From Cyanobacteria bacterium FACHB-DQ100 (lineage in GTDB: Bacteria; Cyanobacteriota; Cyanobacteriia; Leptolyngbyales; Leptolyngbyaceae): 64,000 nucleotides of DNA. The notes under the pieces were generated by a model. The model saw nothing but the letters and a program-made list of their open reading frames with translations, did not search any database and was not told the origin of the DNA. Each line of letters starts with the position of its first letter. Positions within the stretch are counted from its first letter, which is position 1. Positions 26,357 to 36,297 of this stretch are shown here, piece by piece. Made by a program: the position numbers and the translations under genes. The DNA is taken from contig JACJNW010000028.1 in assembly GCA_014695195.1 (NCBI GenBank), forward strand, positions 248,001 through 312,000, given 5' to 3'.

Positions 26357-27298
26357 ATGACATATACGATCGCGATGACGAACATGAAAGGCGGAGTCGG
26401 TAAAACAACTCTATCCGTCAACTTGGCAGCTTGTTTGGCAAAGTATCACCAAAAGCGAGTTCTTCTAGTCGATCTGGACACTCAAATCAGCGCAACTCTG
26501 AGCTTGATGCCGCCCGCAGACTTCGCGAGACTGCGTAACGATAAGCGCACCTTAAGACACCTGATTCAAAGCGCAATCACTTCAGACCCAAAACTGCCGC
26601 AAGTCGTTCCAGATGCGATTCACAAATATGTGTGTCAGCTAAAAGGCTTTGATCTGCTGCCAGGTGATATTGATTTATATGATGAATTTCTGGTTTCCCA
26701 GATGCTGCACAAAACAGCGCTACAAAAGCAGGAAACCGATTTTGAGCACGTTTGGAATGTGTTTGAAAAGAACCTGATTCAGAAAGTTCTTGCGCCGATC
26801 GCGAACGATTACGACCTGATTTTGCTCGATTGTGCTCCAGGATATAACCTGATTACTCGGAGTGCCTTACTTGCGAGTCGTTTCTACTTAATTCCCGCAA
26901 GACCTGAGCCACTTTCGCTCATCGGAATTCAGCTTCTAGAGCGCCGAATTAACAAGCTGAAAGAGATGCACAAAACAGATTTAACTCAGGTCGATTTAGA
27001 TCTACTTGGAATTGCCTTCTCGCTGTCTGGAAATATCTTGACCAGCCGCTATTATGGGCAAGTGATGAAGCGGTTGAACGAAGATTTTAGCGAAGCGAAG
27101 TTATTCAAAACGCGCATTCCGTCGGATGTAAATGTTTCAAAAGCGATCGATAGTTTTTCACCTGTGGTACTGACCAATCCCGGAACTGCGGGATCGAAGG
27201 CGTTTGTGATGCTGGCTCAAGAAGTGCTGCAAAAATTATCGACGTTGACGCGCAGTCAAGCCTTAGAGAAGAAAATGTCGCTGTCGTCTCTGAATTGA
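26357..27298 (+). CDS. Orphan ParA-family ATPase
   Basis: A 313-residue deviant Walker ATPase: MKGGVGKTTLSVNLAA is the Walker A with signature lysine, LVDLDTQIS the switch I region and LILLDCAPG the Walker B. ParA proteins position DNA or protein cargo (chromosome, plasmids, carboxysomes, chemotaxis arrays) by dynamic binding to the nucleoid. No ParB or McdB-like partner is adjacent, so the cargo is unknown. GGAGG precedes the ATG. The 3' end overlaps the convergent kinase gene by 43 bp. Confidence 0.9.
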   Translation: MTYTIAMTNMKGGVGKTTLSVNLAACLAKYHQKRVLLVDLDTQISATLSLMPPADFARLRNDKRTLRHLIQSAITSDPKLPQVVPDAIHKYVCQLKGFDLLPGDIDLYDEFLVSQMLHKTALQKQETDFEHVWNVFEKNLIQKVLAPIANDYDLILLDCAPGYNLITRSALLASRFYLIPARPEPLSLIGIQLLERRINKLKEMHKTDLTQVDLDLLGIAFSLSGNILTSRYYGQVMKRLNEDFSEAKLFKTRIPSDVNVSKAIDSFSPVVLTNPGTAGSKAFVMLAQEVLQKLSTLTRSQALEKKMSLSSLN

Positions 27299-27756
27299 GC
27301 CGATTCAAGCAGGATGAGTTCATCAAGCCCCTCGTCGAGTGCGGGGGGCGCGCCGTATAATCGACGCGCCATTCGATGAATCACTGCATCGGGAACTTGG
27401 CGATCGCGCATTCGATTGCGCTCTAAGCAGACCTCGATCGGTGGATTAATCCAAACTCCAGTGATATGAGTGAAGCCGGATTTTCGAGCAAGCGCGATCG
27501 CGGCTCGTCTCTGTTTTCTCACGGCATTCGTGGCATCGTAGATGGCGAACTCAATTTCACCGGATCGAATCGCGCTGACGGCTTGCTGAAACTGCGATCG
27601 CACCTTTAGCCAAATTTTGAGCCAACTTCCCTGAACGGCTTCGTCTCCGAACAGTTGAGCGCGGATAGTATCGGTTGAAATCATGCACGAACGCAGGGAG
27701 CGGGCGTAAGTTGATTTCCCGCTCCCTGGTAAGCCAATGAGTAGAATTAAGCGAAC
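27256..27756 (-). CDS. P-loop kinase without a standard start codon
   Basis: The frame encodes a zeta-toxin/polynucleotide-kinase-like P-loop protein. VRLILLIGLPGSGKSTYARS holds the Walker A; MISTDTIRAQLFGD and YDATNAVRKQRR follow in family order. The only ATG (27684) lies after the Walker A, and upstream of it the frame has no ATG, GTG or TTG back to a TGA inside glgC. A GTT (27756) stands where family members start. Either a non-standard start is used, possibly by coupling with glgC whose TAG ends one base before, or the gene has lost its start. About 166 residues from GTT. The annotation as one gene is therefore provisional. Confidence 0.6.
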   Translation of the reverse strand, partial: VRLILLIGLPGSGKSTYARSLRSCMISTDTIRAQLFGDEAVQGSWLKIWLKVRSQFQQAVSAIRSGEIEFAIYDATNAVRKQRRAAIALARKSGFTHITGVWINPPIEVCLERNRMRDRQVPDAVIHRMARRLYGAPPALDEGLDELILLESAQFRDDSDIFFSKA

Positions 27757-27757
27757 C

Positions 27758-29053
27758 CTAGATGATGGTTCCGTCGGGAATCACCGCACCTTTTAATGTC
27801 ACAACAATTCCACTGCGAATGTAGAAACCGAGATTCTCGCGATCGGCTTCTTGAACTCGATCTTTATTCACGATCTGCACATTGCAGCCGATGTGAGCGT
27901 TTTTGTCGATAATCGCTCGACGGATAATCGTGTCCGATCCAATCCCAAGTGGGACTCCGGGACTGCTGCAATCGAGTCCCGACTGGCGCTCAGCCTGACC
28001 TTCATAGAAGTCAGCCCCCATAATTAACGAGTCCTCGATTACCGAATTGGCTTCGATTCTCGATCGCACTCCCAATACCGAATGATGCACCCGACAGTTC
28101 TTTAAGATGCAGCCCTCACCGATGATCGATTCGGTGACGTGCGAATCGAGAAACTTGCTCGGCGGTAAAAAGCGCTGACGAGTGTAGATCGGTGCGGTTT
28201 CGTCGTAGAAGCTAAAGGGTGGGCGGGGTTGCTGCGTGAGTGCCAAATTGGACTCATAGAACGCTTCGATCGTCCCAATGTCTTCCCAGTAGTCGTTAAA
28301 CAGATAGGCTTGAACGTTGTAGTTCTGAGCAGAACTCGGAATAATCTCTTTGCCAAAGTCTGTTTGGCTGGGAGCTTCTTTCAGCAGTTGTTCGAGCACT
28401 TCTCTCTTGAAAACGTAGATCCCCATTGAAGCAATGTAGGGGCTTTGACGAGCTTCTTCGGGCGTTAGACCCAGCACTGTTGTATCCACCTGCATTGCTT
28501 TGAGAGCATCGCCTTTGGGCTTTTCGCTAAAGTCGATCACTCGTCCATTCTGATCAATCTTCATCAAGCCAAAGTCCGAGGCGCGAGCTTCATCGATCGG
28601 CACAACCGACAGGGTAATATCTGCACCCGTATCGCGATGGCGCTGCACGAATTCGCGGTAATCCATTCGGTACAAATGATCACCAGAAAGGATCAAATAT
28701 TCTTCGATATCCCATTCTTGAAACAGCCAAATATACTGGCGTACAGCATCAGCAGTCCCCTGGAACCAGTTCGGGTTTTCGGCAGTTTGTTGAGCAGCAA
28801 GAACCTCAACAAATCCTTCGCTAAAGCTAGAGAAGTTATAGGCGCGGCTCAAGTGGCGATTAAGAGAAGCGGAATTGAATTGAGTCAGAACGTAGATCTT
28901 AAAAATTTCGGAATTGATACAGTTACTAACGGGAATATCAATTAATCGATACTTTCCGGCTAATGGGACGGCTGGTTTTGCCCGTTGTTTGGTCAACGGA
29001 TATAAACGGGTTCCAGCACCCCCTCCCAGGATAATTGCTAATACCTTCTTCAC
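27758..29053 (-). CDS. glgC: Glucose-1-phosphate adenylyltransferase
   Basis: A 431-residue ADP-glucose pyrophosphorylase, the committed step of glycogen synthesis, activated by 3-phosphoglycerate and inhibited by phosphate in cyanobacteria. [20 protein letters not shown] is the N-terminal nucleotide site; [13 protein letters not shown] and [20 protein letters not shown] are catalytic-region signatures; the C-terminal beta-helix ends in DGTII, typical of cyanobacterial and plant enzymes. The P-loop kinase frame follows almost without a gap. Confidence 0.97.
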   Translation of the reverse strand: MKKVLAIILGGGAGTRLYPLTKQRAKPAVPLAGKYRLIDIPVSNCINSEIFKIYVLTQFNSASLNRHLSRAYNFSSFSEGFVEVLAAQQTAENPNWFQGTADAVRQYIWLFQEWDIEEYLILSGDHLYRMDYREFVQRHRDTGADITLSVVPIDEARASDFGLMKIDQNGRVIDFSEKPKGDALKAMQVDTTVLGLTPEEARQSPYIASMGIYVFKREVLEQLLKEAPSQTDFGKEIIPSSAQNYNVQAYLFNDYWEDIGTIEAFYESNLALTQQPRPPFSFYDETAPIYTRQRFLPPSKFLDSHVTESIIGEGCILKNCRVHHSVLGVRSRIEANSVIEDSLIMGADFYEGQAERQSGLDCSSPGVPLGIGSDTIIRRAIIDKNAHIGCNVQIVNKDRVQEADRENLGFYIRSGIVVTLKGAVIPDGTII

Positions 29054-29258
29054 AGATTAACCTCGCAGTTCCACTTCGACTCCCATCCTTAGTGTCTGTC
29101 TGGATGGCAAAGTTGACAAGGGGTTTCGGTCAGAGAATTGCAATTGGGGATCGATCGAGGAAAATTTTTTATCGGTTTGCAATCTGCGATACATCCGCTA
29201 ATCGAAAATTGAGAGAAATGGTAACTTTAGAGTGATGTAAAGTTCTGCGAGACCTCCC

Positions 29259-30341
29259 TTGAATTCTCTGCGCCGCACCCCTTTGTATGAGTTAGCGATC
29301 GAGCTAAATGCCCGCATGACCGGATTTTCGGGTTGGGAAATGCCTGTGCAATTTAGCGGAATTACCCAGGAGCATCATGCGGTGCGATCGAATGCGGGAA
29401 TGTTCGACATTTCGCACATGGGCAAGTTCACGCTCACGGGTAAAAGTGTGCTGCCCCAAATTCAGAAGCTTGTTCCCTCGGATTTAAGCCGCCTACAGCC
29501 GGGGCAAGCCCAATACACGGTGCTGCTGAATCCACAGGGCGGAATTATCGATGATCTGATTTTTTATTTTCAAGGGGACGATCGCTGGGTTGTAATTGTG
29601 AATGCGGCAACCACTCAGAAAGATCGCGATTGGTTGTTAGCGAATCTAACCGATGTTGAGTTTCAGGATCTTTCCGATGCTCAAGCGCTGATTGCGGTGC
29701 AAGGAAAGAAAGCGGTTGAGCATTTGAACGCGATCGTGGATCAAGATCTCTCGCACATCAAACCGTTTGGACATCTAGAAACATCCATTCTGGGTCATCG
29801 TGCCTTTATTGCACGAACCGGATATACCGGAGAAGATGGATTTGAAGTCATGCTTGATCCGCAGGGTGCGATCGATCTCTGGCGATCGCTGCTGGAAACG
29901 GGTGTCACGCCTTGCGGATTGGGAGCGCGGGATACGTTGCGATTAGAAGCAGCAATGGCGCTTTACGGGCAGGATATCAACGATTCGACGACTCCACTCG
30001 AAGCGGGGTTGGGATGGCTGGTACATTTTGATACGAAGGGCGATTTTATTGGGCGATCGATCCTCGAAGACCAAAAGCAAAACGGGGTCAAAAAACGGCT
30101 CGTCGGCTTACAAATGCAAGGGCGAAATATTGCCCGTCACGATTACCCGATTTTTTCAGACGGAGAAGCCGTGGGAATCGTCACCAGTGGAACCTTAGCG
30201 CCGACCGTCGGACAAGCGATCGCCCTGGGTTACGTCCCGACTGAATTATCAAAACCAGGACAACTGCTCGAAATCGGCATTCGCGGGAAAAACTATGGCG
30301 CGATCGTCGTCAAGCGTCCGTTCTACCGCGCAACGAAATAG
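29259..30341 (+). CDS. gcvT: Glycine cleavage T protein
   Basis: A 360-residue aminomethyltransferase that passes the glycine methylene group from lipoyl-GcvH to tetrahydrofolate. [29 protein letters not shown] and [11 protein letters not shown] are conserved folate-site stretches; [11 protein letters not shown] is also typical. The start is TTG (29259), giving the normal N-terminus [11 protein letters not shown]; no obvious Shine-Dalgarno precedes it. It is 32 bp upstream of gcvH and in the same unit as gcvP, 0.2 kb on. No glycine riboswitch was recognised in the leader. Confidence 0.95.
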   Translation: MNSLRRTPLYELAIELNARMTGFSGWEMPVQFSGITQEHHAVRSNAGMFDISHMGKFTLTGKSVLPQIQKLVPSDLSRLQPGQAQYTVLLNPQGGIIDDLIFYFQGDDRWVVIVNAATTQKDRDWLLANLTDVEFQDLSDAQALIAVQGKKAVEHLNAIVDQDLSHIKPFGHLETSILGHRAFIARTGYTGEDGFEVMLDPQGAIDLWRSLLETGVTPCGLGARDTLRLEAAMALYGQDINDSTTPLEAGLGWLVHFDTKGDFIGRSILEDQKQNGVKKRLVGLQMQGRNIARHDYPIFSDGEAVGIVTSGTLAPTVGQAIALGYVPTELSKPGQLLEIGIRGKNYGAIVVKRPFYRATK

Positions 30342-30373
30342 AATAAGAAGTGCAATTTGACCCCTGATCGCTC

Positions 30374-30763
30374 ATGGCATTTGAATATCCTGACACTCTG
30401 AAATACACCGACTCCCACGAATACGCCAAAGTTGACGACTACACCGTTACGATCGGGATTACGGCGTTCGCGATCGATGAGCTTGGCGATATTGTGTTTC
30501 TGGAATTGCCGGAACCAGGGGACACGGTTGAAAAAGGCGAAAGATTCGGCACGATCGAATCCGTCAAAGCGGTAGAAGATTTGAAAGCTCCGGTAAGCGG
30601 TACGGTGCTGGAAGTCAACACCGAGATGATGGACGCACCGGAGAAATTAGTTGATGATCCCTACGAGGCAGGTTGGCTGATCAAAGTGAGTGCAAGCGAT
30701 GTTTCGGAGCTAGAAGATGCGCTGTCTGCCGATGAATATCGCAGTATGGTCGAGGGAAGCTGA
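30374..30763 (+). CDS. gcvH: Glycine cleavage H protein
   Basis: A 129-residue lipoyl carrier. The lipoylated residue is Lys65 in [19 protein letters not shown]. The N-terminal [12 protein letters not shown] is the usual start. It shuttles aminomethyl groups between GcvP, GcvT and lipoamide dehydrogenase; LipA (9.5 kb) is the likely source of its cofactor. It is followed by a hairpin and then gcvP. Confidence 0.97.
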   Translation: MAFEYPDTLKYTDSHEYAKVDDYTVTIGITAFAIDELGDIVFLELPEPGDTVEKGERFGTIESVKAVEDLKAPVSGTVLEVNTEMMDAPEKLVDDPYEAGWLIKVSASDVSELEDALSADEYRSMVEGS

Positions 30764-30815
30764 GATTCTCTCCGTAATTTCCGAAATCTACTCCGTAAAT
30801 TCACGATAGCTTTAC

Positions 30816-30838
30816 ACCCGCTAGTTTCGCTAGCGGGT
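30816..30838 (+). terminator. Hairpin between gcvH and gcvP
   Basis: ACCCGCTAG (30816-30824) and CTAGCGGGT (30830-30838) form a perfect 9-bp stem with a 5-nt loop. The following TAATTATT is only weakly T-rich, so it may reduce rather than stop read-through into gcvP or mark a processing site. Confidence 0.55.
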
Positions 30839-30966
30839 TAATTATTGCAGAATGTTTCTAACTAATTTTGATATCTTTAACGTTCATGGTATTGACGCTC
30901 CACGTTTTTAGTTTCAAAGCCGAATTCTAGAAGCTCCACTTTGTCACCCTAAACCGCTCACCCTCT

Positions 30967-33900
30967 ATGTCTGAACCCACAGTGACTGCGCCTTTTGACT
31001 ATGATCGCGCTTCTTTCGATCTCGATGCTTCTGAATCTTCCGATCGCACTCCCGCACAAACTGAATTAACTTACACCGATCAATTTGTCGATCGCCATAT
31101 CGGGGTGCGGGGTGCGGAAATTCAAGCGATGCTTCAGGTGTTGGGCTTGAACTCGATCTCAGATCTAATCGATAAAGCTGTTCCTCAAAGCATTAGGATC
31201 AAGCGTCCGCTCCAGATCGAATCGGGACGAAGCGAGTATGAAATGCTGAAAGAACTCAAAGCGATCGCCGTCAAAAATCAGGTGATGCGATCGTTTATCG
31301 GCATGGGCTACTCGAATTGCATTACACCTCCGGTGATTCAGCGCAACATTTTAGAGAATCCCGGCTGGTACACGCAGTACACGCCCTATCAGCCCGAAAT
31401 CGCTCAAGGTCGTCTCGAAGCGCTGCTCAACTTTCAGACGATGGTGATGGATTTGACTGGACTGGAAATCGCTAATGCCTCGTTGCTGGATGAAGGAACG
31501 GCAGCCGCCGAAGCGATGGCAATGAGTTTTGGACTGGTCAAAAACAGTGCAAAAACTTTCTGGGTGTCGAGCGCGTGTCATCCGCAAACGATCGAAGTCA
31601 TTCAAACTCGCGCGATTCCGCTTGGGATTCAGGTGATTGTGGGAGACCACCGCACGTTTGAATTTGATACGCCAATCTTCGGGGCATTGCTGCAATATCC
31701 AGCGACCGATGGCGCAATTTATGACTATTCCGAGTTTGTCGATCGCGCTCATCAAGCGGGTGCATTGGTCACGGTTGCTGCGGATTTGCTTAGTTTGACG
31801 CTGCTAAAACCACCTGGAGAATTTGGCGCGGATATTGCGATCGGAAATACTCAGCGTTTCGGTGTTCCTCTGGGTTACGGAGGCCCTCATGCTGCTTACT
31901 TTGCGACCAGAGAAGCTTACAAGCGCCAGCTCCCCGGAAGATTAGTCGGAGTGTCAAAAGATCGAAATGGTCAACCTGCATTAAGACTGGCGCTGCAAAC
32001 TCGCGAACAACATATCCGACGCGACAAAGCGACGAGCAATATTTGTACCGCGCAAGTTTTACTAGCAGTGATTGCGGGAATGTATGCCGTTTATCATGGC
32101 GCGTCTGGATTGAAACAGATCGCTGATCGCGTTCACCGCCTGACCGTACAGTTGGCGATCGCCCTTCAACAAGCTGGCTTCAAACTCGGAACTGAGCCTT
32201 ACTTTGATACCTTGCGCATCGAAGTTCCGGGTAAGGCGGATCAGGTCTTGGCGCAGGCTTTGAAGCAAGGCATTAACTTACGCAAGATCGACGCAGATAC
32301 GATCGGAGTTTCGATCGATGAAACCGTTTCGCAAACCGATTTGATCAATATTCTGAGGAGTTTTAGCGATCGCGCAACCCTGCGCGAAATTCCCGCCGCT
32401 CGGATTCCCACTCAATTCGTGCGAGGCTCAGACTATCTGACCCATCCGACGTTTTCGGCTTATCGATCGGAAACCGAATTGCTCCGCTATATGTATCGCT
32501 TGCAGTCGCGAGATTTATCACTCACTTCTGCGATGATTCCGCTTGGTTCTTGTACGATGAAACTGAATGCGACGGCGGAAATGGTGCCCATTACCTGGGC
32601 AGAATTCGGACAACTGCATCCGTTTGCACCGATCGACCAAACGCAGGGTTATCAGGAACTCTTCAAACAGCTTGAATCCTGGCTGTCTGAAATCACCGGA
32701 TTTGCAGGAATCTCACTGCAACCGAATGCGGGATCTCAAGGTGAATATGCTGGACTCTTGGTAATTCGGCAATATCATCAAAGTCGTGGGGATACGCATC
32801 GCAATATCTGTCTGATTCCACAATCGGCACATGGAACGAATCCGGCGAGTGCAGTTATGGCGGGCATGAAAGTAGTGGCGATCGCCTGTGACAGCGAAGG
32901 CAATATCGATTTAGACGATCTCAGAACCAAAGCCGAACAGCATCGCGAAAACCTTGCCGCCTTGATGGTGACGTATCCTTCAACGCATGGTGTGTTTGAA
33001 GAAGGCATTCGGGAGATTTGTACAATCGTGCATGAAAACGGCGGACAAGTTTATATGGACGGCGCAAACATGAATGCACAGGTGGGATTATGCCGTCCTG
33101 GTGATTTTGGTGCGGATGTCTGTCATTTGAATCTGCATAAAACCTTCTGCATTCCGCATGGGGGCGGCGGGCCGGGAGTGGGGCCGATCGGCGTTGCTTC
33201 CCATCTTGTGCCCTTCTTGCCGAATCACTCGATCGTTCCCACCAGCACAGACCAAGGAATCGGAGCGGTATCGGCGGCTCCTTGGGGCAGTGCGAGTATT
33301 CTGCCAATTTCGTGGATGTACATTGCGATGATGGGCGGGCGCGGCTTGACCGAAGCCACCGAGATTGCGATTCTCAACGCCAACTATATTGCCAAACGCC
33401 TCGAAGGACATTATCCGGTGTTGTACAAAGGCAAAAATGGCTTAGTGGCGCATGAGTGCATTCTCGATCTGCGGGAGTTCAAAAAGAGCGCAGAAATCGA
33501 AGTCGATGACATTGCCAAACGGCTAATCGATTACGGATTCCATCCGCCGACCGTCTCTTGGCCCGTTGCTGGAACCGTCATGGTCGAACCCACCGAGAGC
33601 GAATCTCAAGCAGAACTCGATCGCTTCTGTGATGCCATGATTGCGATTCGCGAAGAGATCCGAGAGATCGAAACCGGAAAGGTCGATCGCGATAATAATC
33701 TCCTCAAGAATGCACCGCACACCGTTGCCGATTTAACGGCTGAAACTTGGGATCGTCCCTACTCCCGCTCTGAAGCCATTTTCCCAACGGCTTGGACTCG
33801 TGCGAACAAGTTCTATCCCGCCGTAGGCAGAATTGACAATGCGTATGGTGATCGCAATCTAGTCTGTTCCTGCTTACCGATGGACGCTTACGAAAGCTAG
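30967..33900 (+). CDS. gcvP: Glycine dehydrogenase (decarboxylating), P protein
   Basis: A 977-residue fused P protein (alpha and beta halves in one chain), decarboxylating glycine and loading the aminomethyl group onto Gcv[18 protein letters not shown] begins the N-terminal half; the pyridoxal lysine lies in [34 protein letters not shown] is a conserved block. With gcvT and gcvH immediately upstream it completes the photorespiratory glycine decarboxylase apart from the L protein, which is elsewhere. Confidence 0.97.
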   Translation: MSEPTVTAPFDYDRASFDLDASESSDRTPAQTELTYTDQFVDRHIGVRGAEIQAMLQVLGLNSISDLIDKAVPQSIRIKRPLQIESGRSEYEMLKELKAIAVKNQVMRSFIGMGYSNCITPPVIQRNILENPGWYTQYTPYQPEIAQGRLEALLNFQTMVMDLTGLEIANASLLDEGTAAAEAMAMSFGLVKNSAKTFWVSSACHPQTIEVIQTRAIPLGIQVIVGDHRTFEFDTPIFGALLQYPATDGAIYDYSEFVDRAHQAGALVTVAADLLSLTLLKPPGEFGADIAIGNTQRFGVPLGYGGPHAAYFATREAYKRQLPGRLVGVSKDRNGQPALRLALQTREQHIRRDKATSNICTAQVLLAVIAGMYAVYHGASGLKQIADRVHRLTVQLAIALQQAGFKLGTEPYFDTLRIEVPGKADQVLAQALKQGINLRKIDADTIGVSIDETVSQTDLINILRSFSDRATLREIPAARIPTQFVRGSDYLTHPTFSAYRSETELLRYMYRLQSRDLSLTSAMIPLGSCTMKLNATAEMVPITWAEFGQLHPFAPIDQTQGYQELFKQLESWLSEITGFAGISLQPNAGSQGEYAGLLVIRQYHQSRGDTHRNICLIPQSAHGTNPASAVMAGMKVVAIACDSEGNIDLDDLRTKAEQHRENLAALMVTYPSTHGVFEEGIREICTIVHENGGQVYMDGANMNAQVGLCRPGDFGADVCHLNLHKTFCIPHGGGGPGVGPIGVASHLVPFLPNHSIVPTSTDQGIGAVSAAPWGSASILPISWMYIAMMGGRGLTEATEIAILNANYIAKRLEGHYPVLYKGKNGLVAHECILDLREFKKSAEIEVDDIAKRLIDYGFHPPTVSWPVAGTVMVEPTESESQAELDRFCDAMIAIREEIREIETGKVDRDNNLLKNAPHTVADLTAETWDRPYSRSEAIFPTAWTRANKFYPAVGRIDNAYGDRNLVCSCLPMDAYES

Positions 33901-33910
33901 ATCACTCAAA

Positions 33911-33938
33911 AACCTCCGAGTTTGACGATTCGGAGGTT
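33911..33938. terminator. Terminator between gcvP and the SRPBCC gene
   Basis: AACCTCCGA (33911-33919) pairs with TCGGAGGTT (33930-33938), loop 10 nt. On the minus strand the stem runs into TTTTTGAG, so it is best suited to the leftward gene, but it lies at the end of both. Confidence 0.82.
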
Positions 33939-33957
33939 CAATCTTTAAATCTGAGGC

Positions 33958-34473
33958 TTACCGCCCTGCACAAATCACCGATCGCATCCGTCTCAAATTC
34001 ACAGGCAGATCCAACCGGATTGCCTGCTCGATCAAAAAACTTGGAACTGGAATCGTCGGAGTCGCCTGCACTGCATAAGTCAGAATCGTTCCTTCCGCAT
34101 ATGACTGTAGCTGCAAATCGGCAGTAAAATCGCTGAAACTTCCAGATTCCAAGAAGAACTGAACTCGCTGCTGATGAGTTTCGAGAACATTCAGTGTGAT
34201 TTCAACTTGAGCCGTAAAGATCAAAAACGCTTTACTTGCGGCTTGATAAATTCGCTTGGTGCGCTGTGAAATCACTTGCCGCACTTCGCTGCGCGTCACC
34301 TCTGGAAAATACTGCGTCCAGCGCGGATAATCCGTCACCTGCTCCCAAACTAGAGTCGGCGCGATCGGTAAATACATCTGTGCAGTAACAGCCCCTCCCC
34401 AAGCAGAATGCGGCTTTGTTTTCAGCAAAATCTCACCTTGCATCAAAGCAGACTCGCGTACCAAGGTCATCAT
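33958..34473 (-). CDS. SRPBCC/START-like protein
   Basis: A protein of about 171 residues with a START/polyketide-cyclase-like fold: MYLPIAPTLVWEQVTDYPRW is the typical N-terminal strand and helix, followed by beta-rich sequence and a C-terminal helix (LIEQAIRLDLPVNLRRMR). Such proteins bind hydrophobic ligands; cyanobacterial members are annotated as cyclase/dehydrase without proven function. GAGGAG inside the sequence supports the ATG at 34473 rather than the one seven codons upstream at 34494. Confidence 0.75.
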   Translation of the reverse strand: MMTLVRESALMQGEILLKTKPHSAWGGAVTAQMYLPIAPTLVWEQVTDYPRWTQYFPEVTRSEVRQVISQRTKRIYQAASKAFLIFTAQVEITLNVLETHQQRVQFFLESGSFSDFTADLQLQSYAEGTILTYAVQATPTIPVPSFLIEQAIRLDLPVNLRRMRSVICAGR

Positions 34474-34615
34474 GTCTAAACACTCCTCATTCACACGATC
34501 TGATCAACCGACACAATAGCAAGCATTCCGTAAAACAATTGTATTCAACTGATGAAGATCTGAGAAAGTCTGCCTATAGTGATAGAGACTAATTGAGAGA
34601 AGCATCGATTACCTT

Positions 34616-34795
34616 ATGAATCAACCCAGCAATTCCAGAGCAATTGTTTATATTGTTGTCCTCGCCCTCACCGCGATCGTGTGGATTTTGCGCGGTGTCG
34701 GATTGCTTACATTTTTGCCTGGTTTTATCTTATGGATATTGATTGGTTTATCGATTGTACTCACGATCGTCAATGGCTTAATTGAAGTGCGTTAA
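34616..34795 (+). CDS. Small two-helix membrane protein
   Basis: A 59-residue protein of unknown function with two hydrophobic helices (about 10-26 and 31-54) and short polar ends (MNQPSNSRA..., ...GLIEVR). The codon pattern and a clean start and stop in an otherwise empty 440-bp stretch support it. Such small hydrophobic proteins may be subunits or regulators of membrane complexes. No Shine-Dalgarno is clear. Confidence 0.6.
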   Translation: MNQPSNSRAIVYIVVLALTAIVWILRGVGLLTFLPGFILWILIGLSIVLTIVNGLIEVR

Positions 34796-34938
34796 TCATA
34801 AAAATGTTACTTCCGTTACGCTGAGAACAATGCAGGAGAAAACCTTTCTCTAGGGAGATTGGTCACAGAATCAAGACCGCAATAATAACCGTATCTGAAA
34901 TCCTATGACCGGACTTGATTCTTAATTAATTTACTATT

Positions 34939-35358
34939 ATGACCTCTACTGCTTTACCGACCCGTGGACAACTGGAGCGGACACTTTCGCAGCGCGTACA
35001 AGCCTTTTATCGGACTCAACTCGGACACCAACCGAGTCGCGTCAGTTGCCATATCGCAGACGGCAAAGTGATTATCGTGCTAGAAGACGCAATTACTAAG
35101 CCTGAAAGATTACTACTTGAAACGGGACAAGAAGAACTTGCAGAGAAGGTGCATGACGATCTAGACAAAGCGCTGCACCCACAATTGACAGTCCTGATCG
35201 AAGAAGTCGTCGATGTCAAGGTGATTGATATTCTCAGCGATGCTACGTTTGACACGGGACGCAGCGGGACGATCGTAGTGCTGGAAAAAGCCCCCCAAGT
35301 GCGCGAATCTCACTCCCGTCGCCTTAGAGACGACAACACTGAGGTAGATGACGATTAA
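34939..35358 (+). CDS. DUF2294 family protein
   Basis: A 139-residue protein matching the DUF2294 pattern: TRGQLERTLSQRVQAFYRTQLGHQPSRVSC and VIIVLEDAITKPERLLLETG, with a helical start and a beta-alpha body. DUF2294 has been linked in the literature with Na+-translocation-related or bicarbonate-associated genes, but no activity is established. The acidic tail (DDNTEVDDD) is unusual. Its last 35 bp overlap the convergent response regulator gene. Confidence 0.8.
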   Translation: MTSTALPTRGQLERTLSQRVQAFYRTQLGHQPSRVSCHIADGKVIIVLEDAITKPERLLLETGQEELAEKVHDDLDKALHPQLTVLIEEVVDVKVIDILSDATFDTGRSGTIVVLEKAPQVRESHSRRLRDDNTEVDDD

Positions 35359-35887
35359 CCACGGCTTGTAGCTCATCTAAATCGTAGGGTTTAGCCAGAT
35401 AATCATCGCAGCCAGAGTCAAGAATGCGATCGCGGTCTTCGGTTCTGGCAAGTGCAGTGAGAGCAACGATCGGAATTCCAGCCGTACTGGGAGCTTGCCT
35501 CAATCGCTGAATCACCTCAATTCCATTGATGTCAGGCAGCAATATATCTAGCAGAATTAAGCTTGGCTGGTTGTGTTGTGCAAGGTGAACCGCAGCTTCG
35601 CCTGTTTCAGCGGTGACGACAGCACACTCGGTCAGGCTGGTAAGCTGATACTCTAACAAAACGAGGTTATCAACACTATCATCCACTACAAGCACGATCG
35701 GTCTACTTAAGGAAGTGCGTAAATCCATATCTAATGAGTTCATATTAAGGCTATGTCCGATCCGTTCTACAACTTCCAACTCACTACGAGAAGGTAAAGC
35801 ATTTTCAAGAGCGGCAGACATCGCTCTTAATTTGATCCGTGTTGACAATTGGGCTAATGTAATTGGGCTAATGTAGGCGACTTTCAT
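35324..35887 (-). CDS. Single-domain response regulator
   Basis: A 187-residue frame with a CheY-like receiver at about residues 62-183. The acidic pair is in VLVVDDSVDN, the phosphoacceptor in LILLDILLPD, and the Lys in YLAKPYD. There is no output domain. The first 48 residues are not obviously conserved, and Met49 (35743) would give a normal stand-alone receiver; no convincing Shine-Dalgarno decides between them. No cognate kinase is near. Convergent overlap of 35 bp with the DUF2294 gene. Confidence 0.85.
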   Translation of the reverse strand: MKVAYISPITLAQLSTRIKLRAMSAALENALPSRSELEVVERIGHSLNMNSLDMDLRTSLSRPIVLVVDDSVDNLVLLEYQLTSLTECAVVTAETGEAAVHLAQHNQPSLILLDILLPDINGIEVIQRLRQAPSTAGIPIVALTALARTEDRDRILDSGCDDYLAKPYDLDELQAVVNRHLPQCCRL

Positions 35888-36297
35888 CCTAGCGGACGAC
35901 TTCTCTGGCTAGTTGCGAATGCAAGAGATGCGGCTCAATTGCTACCATATGTTGCTTCGGTCGCGTACCTCTTATGATATAGCAAGCATTTTTTGTATCT
36001 GAGCTTACCGAAAAAACTTAACCTTTCTGAAATATTTGCCGATCTCGTCATCAGGGTTAATCTTTCTCTACAGCTTGAGCAGCACGTTAATACTTTAACG
36101 ATCGCGAACAATTGCAAATTTAATCATAGTTTACTGATCGTTTTACACAATTGTTGGGAGAATTGTAATAGAGATATTTGCTAAAACAAAGTAGCGATCT
36201 ACACGGTTTAGACTCTAATTATAAAGAAATGATTAACTTAAGCTTCAATCCGTGCGATCGCATTCTGTAGATTCCTAAAAATTAGGGAGGAAGGGCT
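35888..36297. other. AT-rich intergenic region before the TCA-bypass genes
   Basis: About 410 bp, clearly more AT-rich than its surroundings, with no supportable gene. ACAATTGTTGGGAGAATTGT and CCTAAAAATTAGG are small inverted repeats; the latter directly precedes the GGAGGAAGG ribosome-binding site of the dehydrogenase. It probably contains that gene's promoter. Confidence 0.4.

Noticed and set aside
29054-29258. Possible glycine riboswitch before gcvT
   Set aside because: I looked for the usual GGAGAG/CGCCGAAGG-type core and found nothing matching; only a TTGACA-like element near 29113 is visible.
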